Part shown: in pieces, positions 6,691 through 13,021 of the stretch
Position numbering within the stretch: the first letter of the stretch is position 1
Layout: each line of letters begins with the position of its first letter
Notes under the pieces: model-generated
Database searches by the model: none
What the model was told of the DNA's origin: nothing
The model's input: the letters and a program-made list of their open reading frames with translations, nothing else
Origin: Rhodobacterales bacterium UBA3089
GTDB taxonomy: Bacteria > Pseudomonadota > Alphaproteobacteria > Rhodobacterales > Rhodobacteraceae
Assembly: GCA_002367255.1 (NCBI GenBank)
Contig: DFBD01000096.1
Location: forward strand, 1 to 17,402
Reading direction: 5' to 3'
DNA length: 17,402 nt
Made by a program: the position numbers and the translations under genes

Positions 6691-8436
6691 ATGCAGCCTA
6701 AAGACAACTCCGCCGACGCTGGTTATCGACGCTTATGGCGTGACTGGATTTCGGAATATCGCGGGCGGATTTATGCGAGTTTCGTGCTGATGGTCATAAC
6801 GGCGATTGCATCGGCGGCTTATGCCAAGATGATCCAGCTGATTATTACGGCATATGAAACATCCGACACATCTGTGATCTACTGGGGGCCTATCGGGATA
6901 TTGGTGATCGCGTGCACGAAAGGAATTAGTGTATATTTTCAGCTTATTGCCAGTAATACCGCGCTGTTTCGATTTGAGGCAAAGTTGAAAAAGTCGATGT
7001 ATTCCAGCCTGATCCATGCCGATTTGTTTCGCTTGCAGGGGGAAACACCAGCGGCACTGGCTGCGCGGTTTTCTGCGGACAGCGATCTGTTGCGGTCTTC
7101 GGTGCAAGCCTTGTTGGTGGCGGTGTCCAGTGTGATGGTCGTTATTGCTGCGGTTGTGGTGATGCTGTCGATCAATTGGCAAATTACGATTTTATTGCTG
7201 TTGGTTTTCTCGTTGGCGATTTCACCTGTGAATACTGTCGGTGCAAAAATACGAAAAATTTCCAAGGGAACGCAGGCGCAGCTTTCCGGCATGAACTCCG
7301 AAATTGTCGAGGGGCTATCCAGCATTCGTATGGCCCGCACATACCAGTTGGAAGACCATCTGAACCAGGCGGCAACAGCGACTTTCAGCAAAGTCGAGTC
7401 TCTGCGAATTATGGATATGAAGTGGAAGGGGCGACTTTCGCCTTTGGTTGAAATTCTTAGTGGTTTCGCTGTCGGGGTCTTGTTGTTTGCAGTTTCCTGG
7501 GGGATTGCACGGGGAACGCTTACCGTCGCGGATTTTATTGGATTGCTAACAGGGGTCGGTGTTTTGTCGCAACCGGCACGTTTGCTTGGGTCCACATTCG
7601 CATCTGCGGCGCAGGGGCGTGTGGCGCTGGACCGGATATTCCCGATCCTTGATGCCAAAAACGAAATTGTCGATACAGATACGGCCCGAACGATTGAGCG
7701 CATAAAAGGGGTTGTGCAATTCGAGGCCGTTGAATTCGTTTATCCTAACGGGTTTGTCGCGTTGAAAGACCTTACTCTGGATGTCCCTGCCGGTTCCAAA
7801 GTGGCACTTGTCGGGCGTTCGGGAGCCGGAAAATCGACAGTCTTCAATCTTATTCCACGCCTGTTTGACCCAACCAGTGGGAGGGTGCTGATTGATGGAA
7901 TTGACTTAAAAGACATATCCATTGAATCGCTGCGCCGCCAAATAGCAGTGGTTAGTCAAGACGCGGTTTTGCTTACCGGAACCATTCGTGAAAACATCGG
8001 TTTTGGGTGTTTGACGGCGGAATTTGAGGATATCGAAAAGGCGGCAAAATCGGCTGCGGCGGACAGGTTTATCAGCCAATTACCCGATGGCTACGACACG
8101 CCTGTCAGCGCTACGGCTAGCCATTTTTCCGGTGGCGAAAAACAACGCTTGTCCATTGCGCGCGCGATCCTTCGGGATGCGCCGATCCTGTTGCTGGATG
8201 AACCAACCTCGGCACTGGATGCGGAATCCGAGGCGGCCATTAAAACCGCGCTCGATAAACTGGCCAAAGGGCGTACGACCTTTATTATTGCACATCGACT
8301 GTCGACAATTCTGGATGCGGACATGATTGTTGTTATGGACCAAGGTCGTGTTGTGGAGACCGGAACCCATAAAGAATTACTGGCGCAGGATGGCCTCTAT
8401 GCCGAGCTTTACCGGCTGCAATTCGCGCATATTTAG
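6691..8436 (+). CDS. ABC exporter, fused membrane and ATPase domains (MsbA/multidrug type)
   Basis: This 581-residue half-transporter probably works as a homodimer in the inner membrane. Residues of about 25-310 form the six-helix type 1 exporter domain. The ATPase domain follows, with Walker A GRSGAGKST (375-383), Q-loop Gln423, signature FSGGEKQR (479-486), Walker B ILLLDE (499-504) with a complete D-loop SALD, and switch His535 in IIAHRLST. All catalytic residues are intact. The ATG at 6691 follows CCGGAGA at a normal distance. Substrate is unknown: lipids, drugs and peptides are all possible for this family. It stands alone, diverging from the aminotransferase and overlapping the convergent glycosyltransferase gene by four bases. 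Confidence 0.93.
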   Translation: MQPKDNSADAGYRRLWRDWISEYRGRIYASFVLMVITAIASAAYAKMIQLIITAYETSDTSVIYWGPIGILVIACTKGISVYFQLIASNTALFRFEAKLKKSMYSSLIHADLFRLQGETPAALAARFSADSDLLRSSVQALLVAVSSVMVVIAAVVVMLSINWQITILLLLVFSLAISPVNTVGAKIRKISKGTQAQLSGMNSEIVEGLSSIRMARTYQLEDHLNQAATATFSKVESLRIMDMKWKGRLSPLVEILSGFAVGVLLFAVSWGIARGTLTVADFIGLLTGVGVLSQPARLLGSTFASAAQGRVALDRIFPILDAKNEIVDTDTARTIERIKGVVQFEAVEFVYPNGFVALKDLTLDVPAGSKVALVGRSGAGKSTVFNLIPRLFDPTSGRVLIDGIDLKDISIESLRRQIAVVSQDAVLLTGTIRENIGFGCLTAEFEDIEKAAKSAAADRFISQLPDGYDTPVSATASHFSGGEKQRLSIARAILRDAPILLLDEPTSALDAESEAAIKTALDKLAKGRTTFIIAHRLSTILDADMIVVMDQGRVVETGTHKELLAQDGLYAELYRLQFAHI

Positions 8437-9113
8437 CGGTAATACTTGGCGGCCAGCTTGTCCGGGGACGCGCCTGCGAGGTATTGCGACAATGCTCCAA
8501 AGTTCATAAACGACCGTTTCATCCAGCCATCCCGGCGATATTTGTCGGCACTGGTTTCGATGGAAACGGGCAGGGTGGCTAATTTCCCACGCAGTTTCCT
8601 GGCCATCGCTACGTCTTCCATCAATGGAATTTCAGGGTAACCGCCAGTGCGTTTATAAAGGCGTTGGCTGATTAGCAGTCCTTGATCCCCGTAGGGAAGG
8701 CCCAACCAGCGGGATCGAAAGTTCGCCCATCTAGCAACGGTTTTGGCAGGGAAGGTTGTTTCATCAAACCGAAGTTTGAAATAGACGGCCTGATCCGGGT
8801 TTGTCAGGTGCCGGATAACAGCATTCTGCCAATCGCGGCCCAAGACGCTGTCGGAATGCAGGAATAACAACCATTCGCCCCGCGCTATGCGTGCGGCTTC
8901 GGCCATCTGGTTGCCGCGCCCTTTCGTGGTGGAAAGGAATGTCGCCCCCACTTCCTCGGCAATTTTTTCTGTGTCGTCGCTTGAACCGCCATCGGCGAAA
9001 ATCACTTCGGCCAGTAGCCCATCCATGATGCCTTCGCCCAAAGCGCCTAGGCAGCGTTGCAGCGTAGCCGCGGAATTCAGGGTCGGGATGATAACGGTTA
9101 TCGGGGCAGGCAT
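8433..9113 (-). CDS. Family 2 glycosyltransferase, TIGR04283-like
   Basis: This 226-residue protein has a GT-A nucleotide-sugar fold. It begins with ITVIIPTLNSAATLQRCL, then FADGGSSDDT with Asp41, the family-typical FLHSDS (84-89, metal-binding region), LPYGDQG (139-145) and the probable catalytic-base segment PLMEDVAMARKL. It matches the short cytosolic glycosyltransferases known as TIGR04283, which in many genomes sit beside a TIGR04282 partner; no partner is present here. There is no membrane segment. I chose ATG 9111-9113, because the family starts directly with this beta strand; the longer reading frame to 9281 runs across the divergent ygfZ start. Donor and acceptor are unknown. The stop overlaps that of the ABC transporter gene. 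Confidence 0.88.
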   Translation of the reverse strand: MPAPITVIIPTLNSAATLQRCLGALGEGIMDGLLAEVIFADGGSSDDTEKIAEEVGATFLSTTKGRGNQMAEAARIARGEWLLFLHSDSVLGRDWQNAVIRHLTNPDQAVYFKLRFDETTFPAKTVARWANFRSRWLGLPYGDQGLLISQRLYKRTGGYPEIPLMEDVAMARKLRGKLATLPVSIETSADKYRRDGWMKRSFMNFGALSQYLAGASPDKLAAKYYR

Positions 9114-9122
9114 TGTGGCTTT

Positions 9123-9132
9123 CGAAATTTCG
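9123..9132. repeat. 10-bp perfect palindrome between divergent genes
   Basis: CGAAATTTCG is a perfect palindrome, and it overlaps an 8-bp one, TTTCGAAA (9120-9127). It lies in the 79-base divergent region between the glycosyltransferase and ygfZ starts. It could be a regulator binding site, but it appears once and may be chance. Confidence 0.3.
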
Positions 9133-9177
9133 CATTTGCGGGTGTGAAACGGGTGTGCGATGCCTATATATACCTCC

Positions 9178-9184
9178 AAAGGGG
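9178..9184 (+). promoter_or_regulatory. Ribosome binding site deciding the ygfZ start
   Basis: AAAGGGG lies eight bases before ATG 9193. It selects this start over the earlier in-frame ATG at 9160, which has no such site upstream and would place the site inside the coding region. Confidence 0.65.
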
Positions 9185-9192
9185 ATAATAAT

Positions 9193-9954
9193 ATGACAAA
9201 CGGTTTTTGTAACGCAGATCGCACGGTGCTTCGGGTTGCGGGTGCTGATCGCGAAAGTTTCCTTGAGGGGCTGGTTAGCAACTCAGTTGCGCGGGTGGCT
9301 CAGGGGCCGGTTTATGCTGCGATGCTAAGCCCGCAGGGGAAATATCTTTTCGATTTTATTATGAGCTCGGGTACAGATTCGATTCTTCTGGATGTGCGTA
9401 AAAACCGTGCGGTAGCACTGGCGCAACGCCTGACGATGTATCGGTTGCGGGCTGATGTCGAGATCACGGATACAGGGCTGTCGGTTCTACAGGGTTTCGG
9501 CGAAATGCCAAACGGAGCATTTATGGACCCGCGCAGCGACGCGTTGGGCTGGCGGATGTATGGGGATGGTTGCGGAATTCCGGAACTGGATATCGCTGCG
9601 TGGGACGCGCTGCGTGTGGCGCACAATATCCCCGAAACGGGTGTCGAGCTGCTGCCGGATGATAGTTACATCCTTGAGGTCGGGTTCGAGCGTTTGAACG
9701 GCGTTGATTTTCGCAAGGGTTGCTATGTCGGGCAAGAAGTGACCGCCCGTATGAAGCATAAAACCGAGCTTAAGAAGGGCTTGGTTAGCGTTTCTATCGA
9801 CGGCAAACCTGTTGCGGGCACTCCGATCACAACAGATGGCAAACCAGCGGGGACCCTGCACACTGTTTCGGGCGATAAAGCGCTGGCATATTTGCGTTTT
9901 GATAGAGCTAAAGACGATATGCAGGCGGGGGCCGCAATAATCCGGCGGATTTAA
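9193..9954 (+). CDS. ygfZ: YgfZ/GcvT-fold folate-binding protein (iron-sulfur cluster maintenance)
   Basis: This 253-residue cytosolic protein belongs to the YgfZ/IBA57 family, which binds tetrahydrofolate and helps assembly or repair of [4Fe-4S] enzymes such as MiaB. The diagnostic motif KGCYVGQE is at residues 175-182 with the conserved Cys177. The N-terminal half resembles the T-protein of glycine cleavage (LVSNSVARV, LSPQGKYLFDF). It is shorter than E. coli YgfZ (326) but normal for alphaproteobacterial forms. ATG 9193 is set by a strong ribosome binding site. The TAA stop overlaps the convergent inositol-monophosphatase stop in the four bases TTAA. Confidence 0.92.
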   Translation: MTNGFCNADRTVLRVAGADRESFLEGLVSNSVARVAQGPVYAAMLSPQGKYLFDFIMSSGTDSILLDVRKNRAVALAQRLTMYRLRADVEITDTGLSVLQGFGEMPNGAFMDPRSDALGWRMYGDGCGIPELDIAAWDALRVAHNIPETGVELLPDDSYILEVGFERLNGVDFRKGCYVGQEVTARMKHKTELKKGLVSVSIDGKPVAGTPITTDGKPAGTLHTVSGDKALAYLRFDRAKDDMQAGAAIIRRI

Positions 9955-10745
9955 TCCTCGTTTCGGATCAATTTTGCGAAACGATTGAAGACTGGTTCGT
10001 TCGAAGCAACGATGTCTCCGCTAACTAGCGGATTTACCCCGGCATCTATGCTCTCGACGATACCGCCAGCCTCTTTCACCAGCAAAATGCCCGCGGCCAT
10101 GTCCCACGCATGCAGGCGACGCTCCCAGTAGCCATCGTAGCGGCCAGCGGCCAGATATGCCAAATCAAGGGCGGCAGCGCCCCAGCGACGCACACCCGCG
10201 CAACCCGGCATCAAACGCGCCAAGTCTTGCAGCGTTTCTGGCAAATCCGAGCGACCACCAAACGGTACACCCGTAGCAAAAACCATTTCGATCATTTCGT
10301 TACGGCCAGATACCCGCATACGGCGGTCATTAAGCCAAGCGCCTTCGCCTTTTTCAGCGGTAAACATTTCGTCTTTAACAGGGTCGTAAACGACAGCAGC
10401 GACGATCTCGCCGCGATGTTCCAATGCAATCGAGATTGCCCAATGCGGCATCCCGTGCAGGAAATTTGTTGTGCCGTCCAGCGGATCAACGATCCAGCGA
10501 CGTGTTGGGTCTTCGCCGAAGGTTTCAGCGGTTTCTTCGCCAAGAAAACCGTAGTTAGGACGTGCTTCTGTCAATTGCTCGCGGATCGTTTCTTCGGCAG
10601 TGGTGTCAGCTTTGGATACGAAATCTCCGGGGCCCTTGGAGGAAACCTGAAGGTTCTCCACCTCGTTAAAATCACGCAGCAGCTTGCGGCCGGCGATGCG
10701 GGCCGCTTTGACCATGATGTTCATATTGGCAGAGGCATTAGACAT
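9951..10745 (-). CDS. Inositol monophosphatase family protein (SuhB-like)
   Basis: This 264-residue magnesium-dependent phosphatase belongs to the inositol monophosphatase superfamily. The metal-site motifs are present: GEET with Glu70/Glu71, WIVDPLDGTTN (84-94) with Asp87, Asp90 and Thr92, and WDMAAG with Asp215. The length matches SuhB (267). Substrate could be inositol phosphate or another sugar or nucleotide phosphate; the motifs do not separate SuhB from HisN-type histidinol-phosphatase relatives, although DPLDGTTNF and the length favour SuhB. ATG 10743-10745 was chosen since a longer frame overlaps efp. It lies 46 bases downstream of efp on the same strand and is probably cotranscribed with it, an arrangement I recall from other alphaproteobacteria. 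Confidence 0.9.
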   Translation of the reverse strand: MSNASANMNIMVKAARIAGRKLLRDFNEVENLQVSSKGPGDFVSKADTTAEETIREQLTEARPNYGFLGEETAETFGEDPTRRWIVDPLDGTTNFLHGMPHWAISIALEHRGEIVAAVVYDPVKDEMFTAEKGEGAWLNDRRMRVSGRNEMIEMVFATGVPFGGRSDLPETLQDLARLMPGCAGVRRWGAAALDLAYLAAGRYDGYWERRLHAWDMAAGILLVKEAGGIVESIDAGVNPLVSGDIVASNEPVFNRFAKLIRNED

Positions 10746-10791
10746 GTATTTGGCTTTCAAAAGATGCGGCAAGAACCGCCGGTAATAGCGA

Positions 10792-11355
10792 TCAGGCGCG
10801 CTCGACGTATTCCATGGTTTCTGTGGAAACCACGATGGCCTCGCCTTCAGCAACGAATGGCGGGATCATGACGCGTACACCGTTGTCCAAGATAGCAGGC
10901 TTGAAGCTGTTTGCGGCTGTCTGGCCCTTCACTGCGGGCTCGGTCTCTTCAACGGTGCAGGTAACGCGTTGTGGAAGGGCCGCGCTTAGGGCTTCATCCT
11001 CGTAGTATTCGATCTGGATGGTCATGCTGTCTTGCAAGAACGGGCGGCGCTCGCCCAGAATATCGGCCGGAAGCTCGATCTGGTCGTAGGTTTCAGTGTC
11101 CATGAAAACCAGCATGCCATCAGTTTCATACAAGAACTGTTGCGCCTTTTGCTCAAGACGCACCTTTTCCACTTTATCCGCAGCACGGAAGCGTTCATTT
11201 AACTTCGAGCCATTGCGCAGGTTCTTCATTTCAACCTGTGCAAATGCGCCACCTTTACCGGGTTTCACATGGCTGACTTTCACGGCGACCCACAGGGCGT
11301 CGTTATGTTCCAGAATGTTGCCGGGGCGGATTTCGTTACCGTGGATTTTGGGCAT
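10792..11355 (-). CDS. efp: Translation elongation factor P
   Basis: This 187-residue protein relieves ribosomes stalled at consecutive prolines. The KOW-like first domain carries the conserved loop KPGKGGAF with Lys34, the residue that receives beta-lysine from EpmA in bacteria that have this modification; EpmA and EpmB are not in the window. The C-terminal OB domains show [20 protein letters not shown] features ([12 protein letters not shown]) and the end [12 protein letters not shown], both typical. Length equals that of known EF-P. The ATG is at 11353-11355. A plausible sigma-70-type promoter lies 35-63 bases upstream. Confidence 0.97.
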   Translation of the reverse strand: MPKIHGNEIRPGNILEHNDALWVAVKVSHVKPGKGGAFAQVEMKNLRNGSKLNERFRAADKVEKVRLEQKAQQFLYETDGMLVFMDTETYDQIELPADILGERRPFLQDSMTIQIEYYEDEALSAALPQRVTCTVEETEPAVKGQTAANSFKPAILDNGVRVMIPPFVAEGEAIVVSTETMEYVERA

Positions 11356-11389
11356 GGGGCGCTCTCGCAGTTTGATTCATGTAGGGCGC

Positions 11390-11418
11390 TCTATAATTCA
11401 CCATTGGGGGGCTTGCAA
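11390..11418 (-). promoter_or_regulatory. Probable sigma-70-type promoter of efp
   Basis: On the minus strand TTGCAA (11413-11418) and TATAGA (11390-11395) are separated by 17 bases, 35 bases before the efp start. Each hexamer matches consensus at four of six places, with ideal spacing. The overlapping plus-strand TATAAT at 11392-11397 could serve the divergent soxB gene, but no -35 at proper spacing supports it. Confidence 0.5.
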
Positions 11419-11490
11419 GGTGGGGGTTTTGGACTAGCGTGTGTGTAGGTTACGCATAAAGATTCGTATGAAAGTATAAGGAACCACGAC

Positions 11491-12741
11491 GTGCATTATT
11501 CGGCGCTCCAAATCCTGAAGAATGGATTGACCGGGAATAAGGGTTGGAAGCCGGTTTGGCGTGATCCTGAACCGAAGAAATCTTACGATATTGTTATTAT
11601 AGGCGGTGGCGGACACGGGTTGGCGACGGCGTATTATCTGGCCAAGACCCACGGCATTCAAAATATCGCCGTGCTGGAAAAAGGGTATTTGGGTGGGGGT
11701 AACGTCGGGCGTAATACCACAATTGTGCGGGCGAACTATCTGCTGGACGGAAATCTTGAATTTTATTCACATTCGCTGAAGCTGTGGGAAAACCTTGAAC
11801 AGGAACTAAATTATAATGCCATGCTGTCGCAGCGCGGGTGTTTGCTGTTGGCGCATAATGACGGGCAATTTGATGGCTTGGCACGGCGCGGAAATGCAAA
11901 TTTGGCGACGGGCGATGATGCCGTCTTGATGAGCGCGGACGACGTGCGAGCCTTCACGCCTTACCTCAATTTTGACGATGCGCGCTTCCCTATTCGCGGT
12001 GGCTTGCTGCAAAGAACCGGCGGCACTGCGCGCCATGATGCCGTTGCGTGGGGCTATGCGCGGGGCGCGGATATGCGGGGTGTTGATTTGATCCAGAACT
12101 GCGAGGTCACAGGGTTCAGGATTGAGGGCGGCAAGATCAAAGGGGTGGAAACATCGCGTGGGTATATAGGTGCTGGTAAGGTGGGAATGTCGGTCGCGGG
12201 GCGAACCTCGCAAGTGGCGCAGATGGCCGGGTTGCGCCTGCCGATTGAAAGCCATGTTTTGCAGGCGTTCGTGACAGAAGGCGTGAAGCCGGTGATCGAT
12301 ACGGTGATCTCTTTCGGGATGGGACACTTTTATATCAGCCAATCAGACAAAGGTGGGCTGGTGTTTGGTGGCGATATTGACGGCTATAACAGCTATTCAC
12401 AGCGCGGAAACCTTCCGATGGTTGAACATGTGGCCGAGGCCGGAATGGCTTTGATGCCGATGATTGGCAAATCGCGGATGCTGCGAAGCTGGGGCGGGAT
12501 CATGGATATGAGCATGGACGGGTCCCCAATCATCGACAAAACCCCGATCGAAGGTTTGTTCCTTAACGGTGGCTGGTGTTACGGCGGCTTCAAAGCCGTA
12601 CCTGCGGCAGGGGCTGCGTTTGCACACTTGATGGCGACAGGGGAAAAGGCGACCTGGGCGACCAAGTTCAACCTGAACCGTTTCGAGACCGGACACGTAA
12701 TTGATGACGAGGGCACTGGCGCTCGTCCGAACCAGCATTGA
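11491..12741 (+). CDS. soxB: Sarcosine oxidase, beta subunit
   Basis: This 416-residue FAD-dependent subunit oxidises sarcosine (N-methylglycine) to glycine in the heterotetrameric enzyme. The dinucleotide-binding motif IIGGGGHGLATAYYLA starts near residue 37. The GGTARHDAVAW segment holds His182, by position the likely site of covalent FMN attachment (His near 172-175 in studied enzymes). The C-terminal SPIIDKTP and GWCYGGFKAVPAAG are hallmarks of DAO-type oxidases of this group. The GTG start is supported by AAGGA at 11478-11482, eight bases upstream. It opens the soxBDAG operon in the order known from other bacteria, with ten bases to soxD. This soxB is unrelated to the thiosulfohydrolase SoxB of sulfur oxidation. 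Confidence 0.95.
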   Translation: MHYSALQILKNGLTGNKGWKPVWRDPEPKKSYDIVIIGGGGHGLATAYYLAKTHGIQNIAVLEKGYLGGGNVGRNTTIVRANYLLDGNLEFYSHSLKLWENLEQELNYNAMLSQRGCLLLAHNDGQFDGLARRGNANLATGDDAVLMSADDVRAFTPYLNFDDARFPIRGGLLQRTGGTARHDAVAWGYARGADMRGVDLIQNCEVTGFRIEGGKIKGVETSRGYIGAGKVGMSVAGRTSQVAQMAGLRLPIESHVLQAFVTEGVKPVIDTVISFGMGHFYISQSDKGGLVFGGDIDGYNSYSQRGNLPMVEHVAEAGMALMPMIGKSRMLRSWGGIMDMSMDGSPIIDKTPIEGLFLNGGWCYGGFKAVPAAGAAFAHLMATGEKATWATKFNLNRFETGHVIDDEGTGARPNQH

Positions 12742-12751
12742 GAGGCACGAT

Positions 12752-13021
12752 ATGAGGATTTCCTGCCCACATTGCGGCGAGCGCGACCACCGCGAGTTCG
12801 AATACCTGGGGTCTGCAAAACTGCTGGAACGCCCGGATGGCGGCGACCGCGCCGCGTTCCACGATTACGTTTTTCAACGCAAAAACCCGACAGGCGAGAA
12901 TGCGGAATTGTGGCAGCACGTGATGGGATGTAGCGCATGGCTGCATGTCGTACGTAACATCACCACGCATGAAATCACGGCGGTCAAACTCGCCCGTGAT
13001 GTGAAGGCGGCGGCACGATGA
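12752..13021 (+). CDS. soxD: Sarcosine oxidase, delta subunit (zinc-binding)
   Basis: This 89-residue small subunit of heterotetrameric sarcosine oxidase has a structural role and no known active site. It carries the zinc ligands expected of the family: CPHC at residues 5-8 and His56/Cys60 in HVMGCSAWLHV, the pattern Cys-x2-Cys ... His-x3-Cys. The phrase FHDYVFQRKNPTGENAELW is also typical. ATG 12752 follows a GAGGC site, and the stop overlaps the soxA start in ATGA (13018-13021), so translation is coupled. The reading frame extends upstream into soxB to 12701, which I rejected. It must not be confused with the sulfur-oxidation cytochrome SoxD encoded at 16505-17110. Confidence 0.95.
   Translation: MRISCPHCGERDHREFEYLGSAKLLERPDGGDRAAFHDYVFQRKNPTGENAELWQHVMGCSAWLHVVRNITTHEITAVKLARDVKAAAR

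Noticed and set aside
6939..7703. Minus-strand frame opposite the ABC exporter
   Set aside because: The composition is that of a shadow of the membrane domain; the plus-strand protein is complete.
9114..9281. N-terminal extension of the glycosyltransferase
   Set aside because: It would cross the ygfZ start and ribosome binding site on the other strand; the family starts at the ITVIIPT strand.
10110..10871. Plus-strand frame of 253 codons opposite the inositol monophosphatase
   Set aside because: It is antisense to a gene with complete metal-site motifs and matches nothing I know.
11392..11397. Perfect TATAAT on the plus strand as soxB promoter
   Set aside because: The nearest -35-like sequence (TTGATT or TTTGAT) is only 14-15 bases away, and the site overlaps the better-supported efp promoter on the other strand.
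11399..11420. Sigma-54 promoter suggested by GG...TTGC
   Set aside because: The distance between the GG and GC elements does not fit the fixed spacing of sigma-54 promoters.
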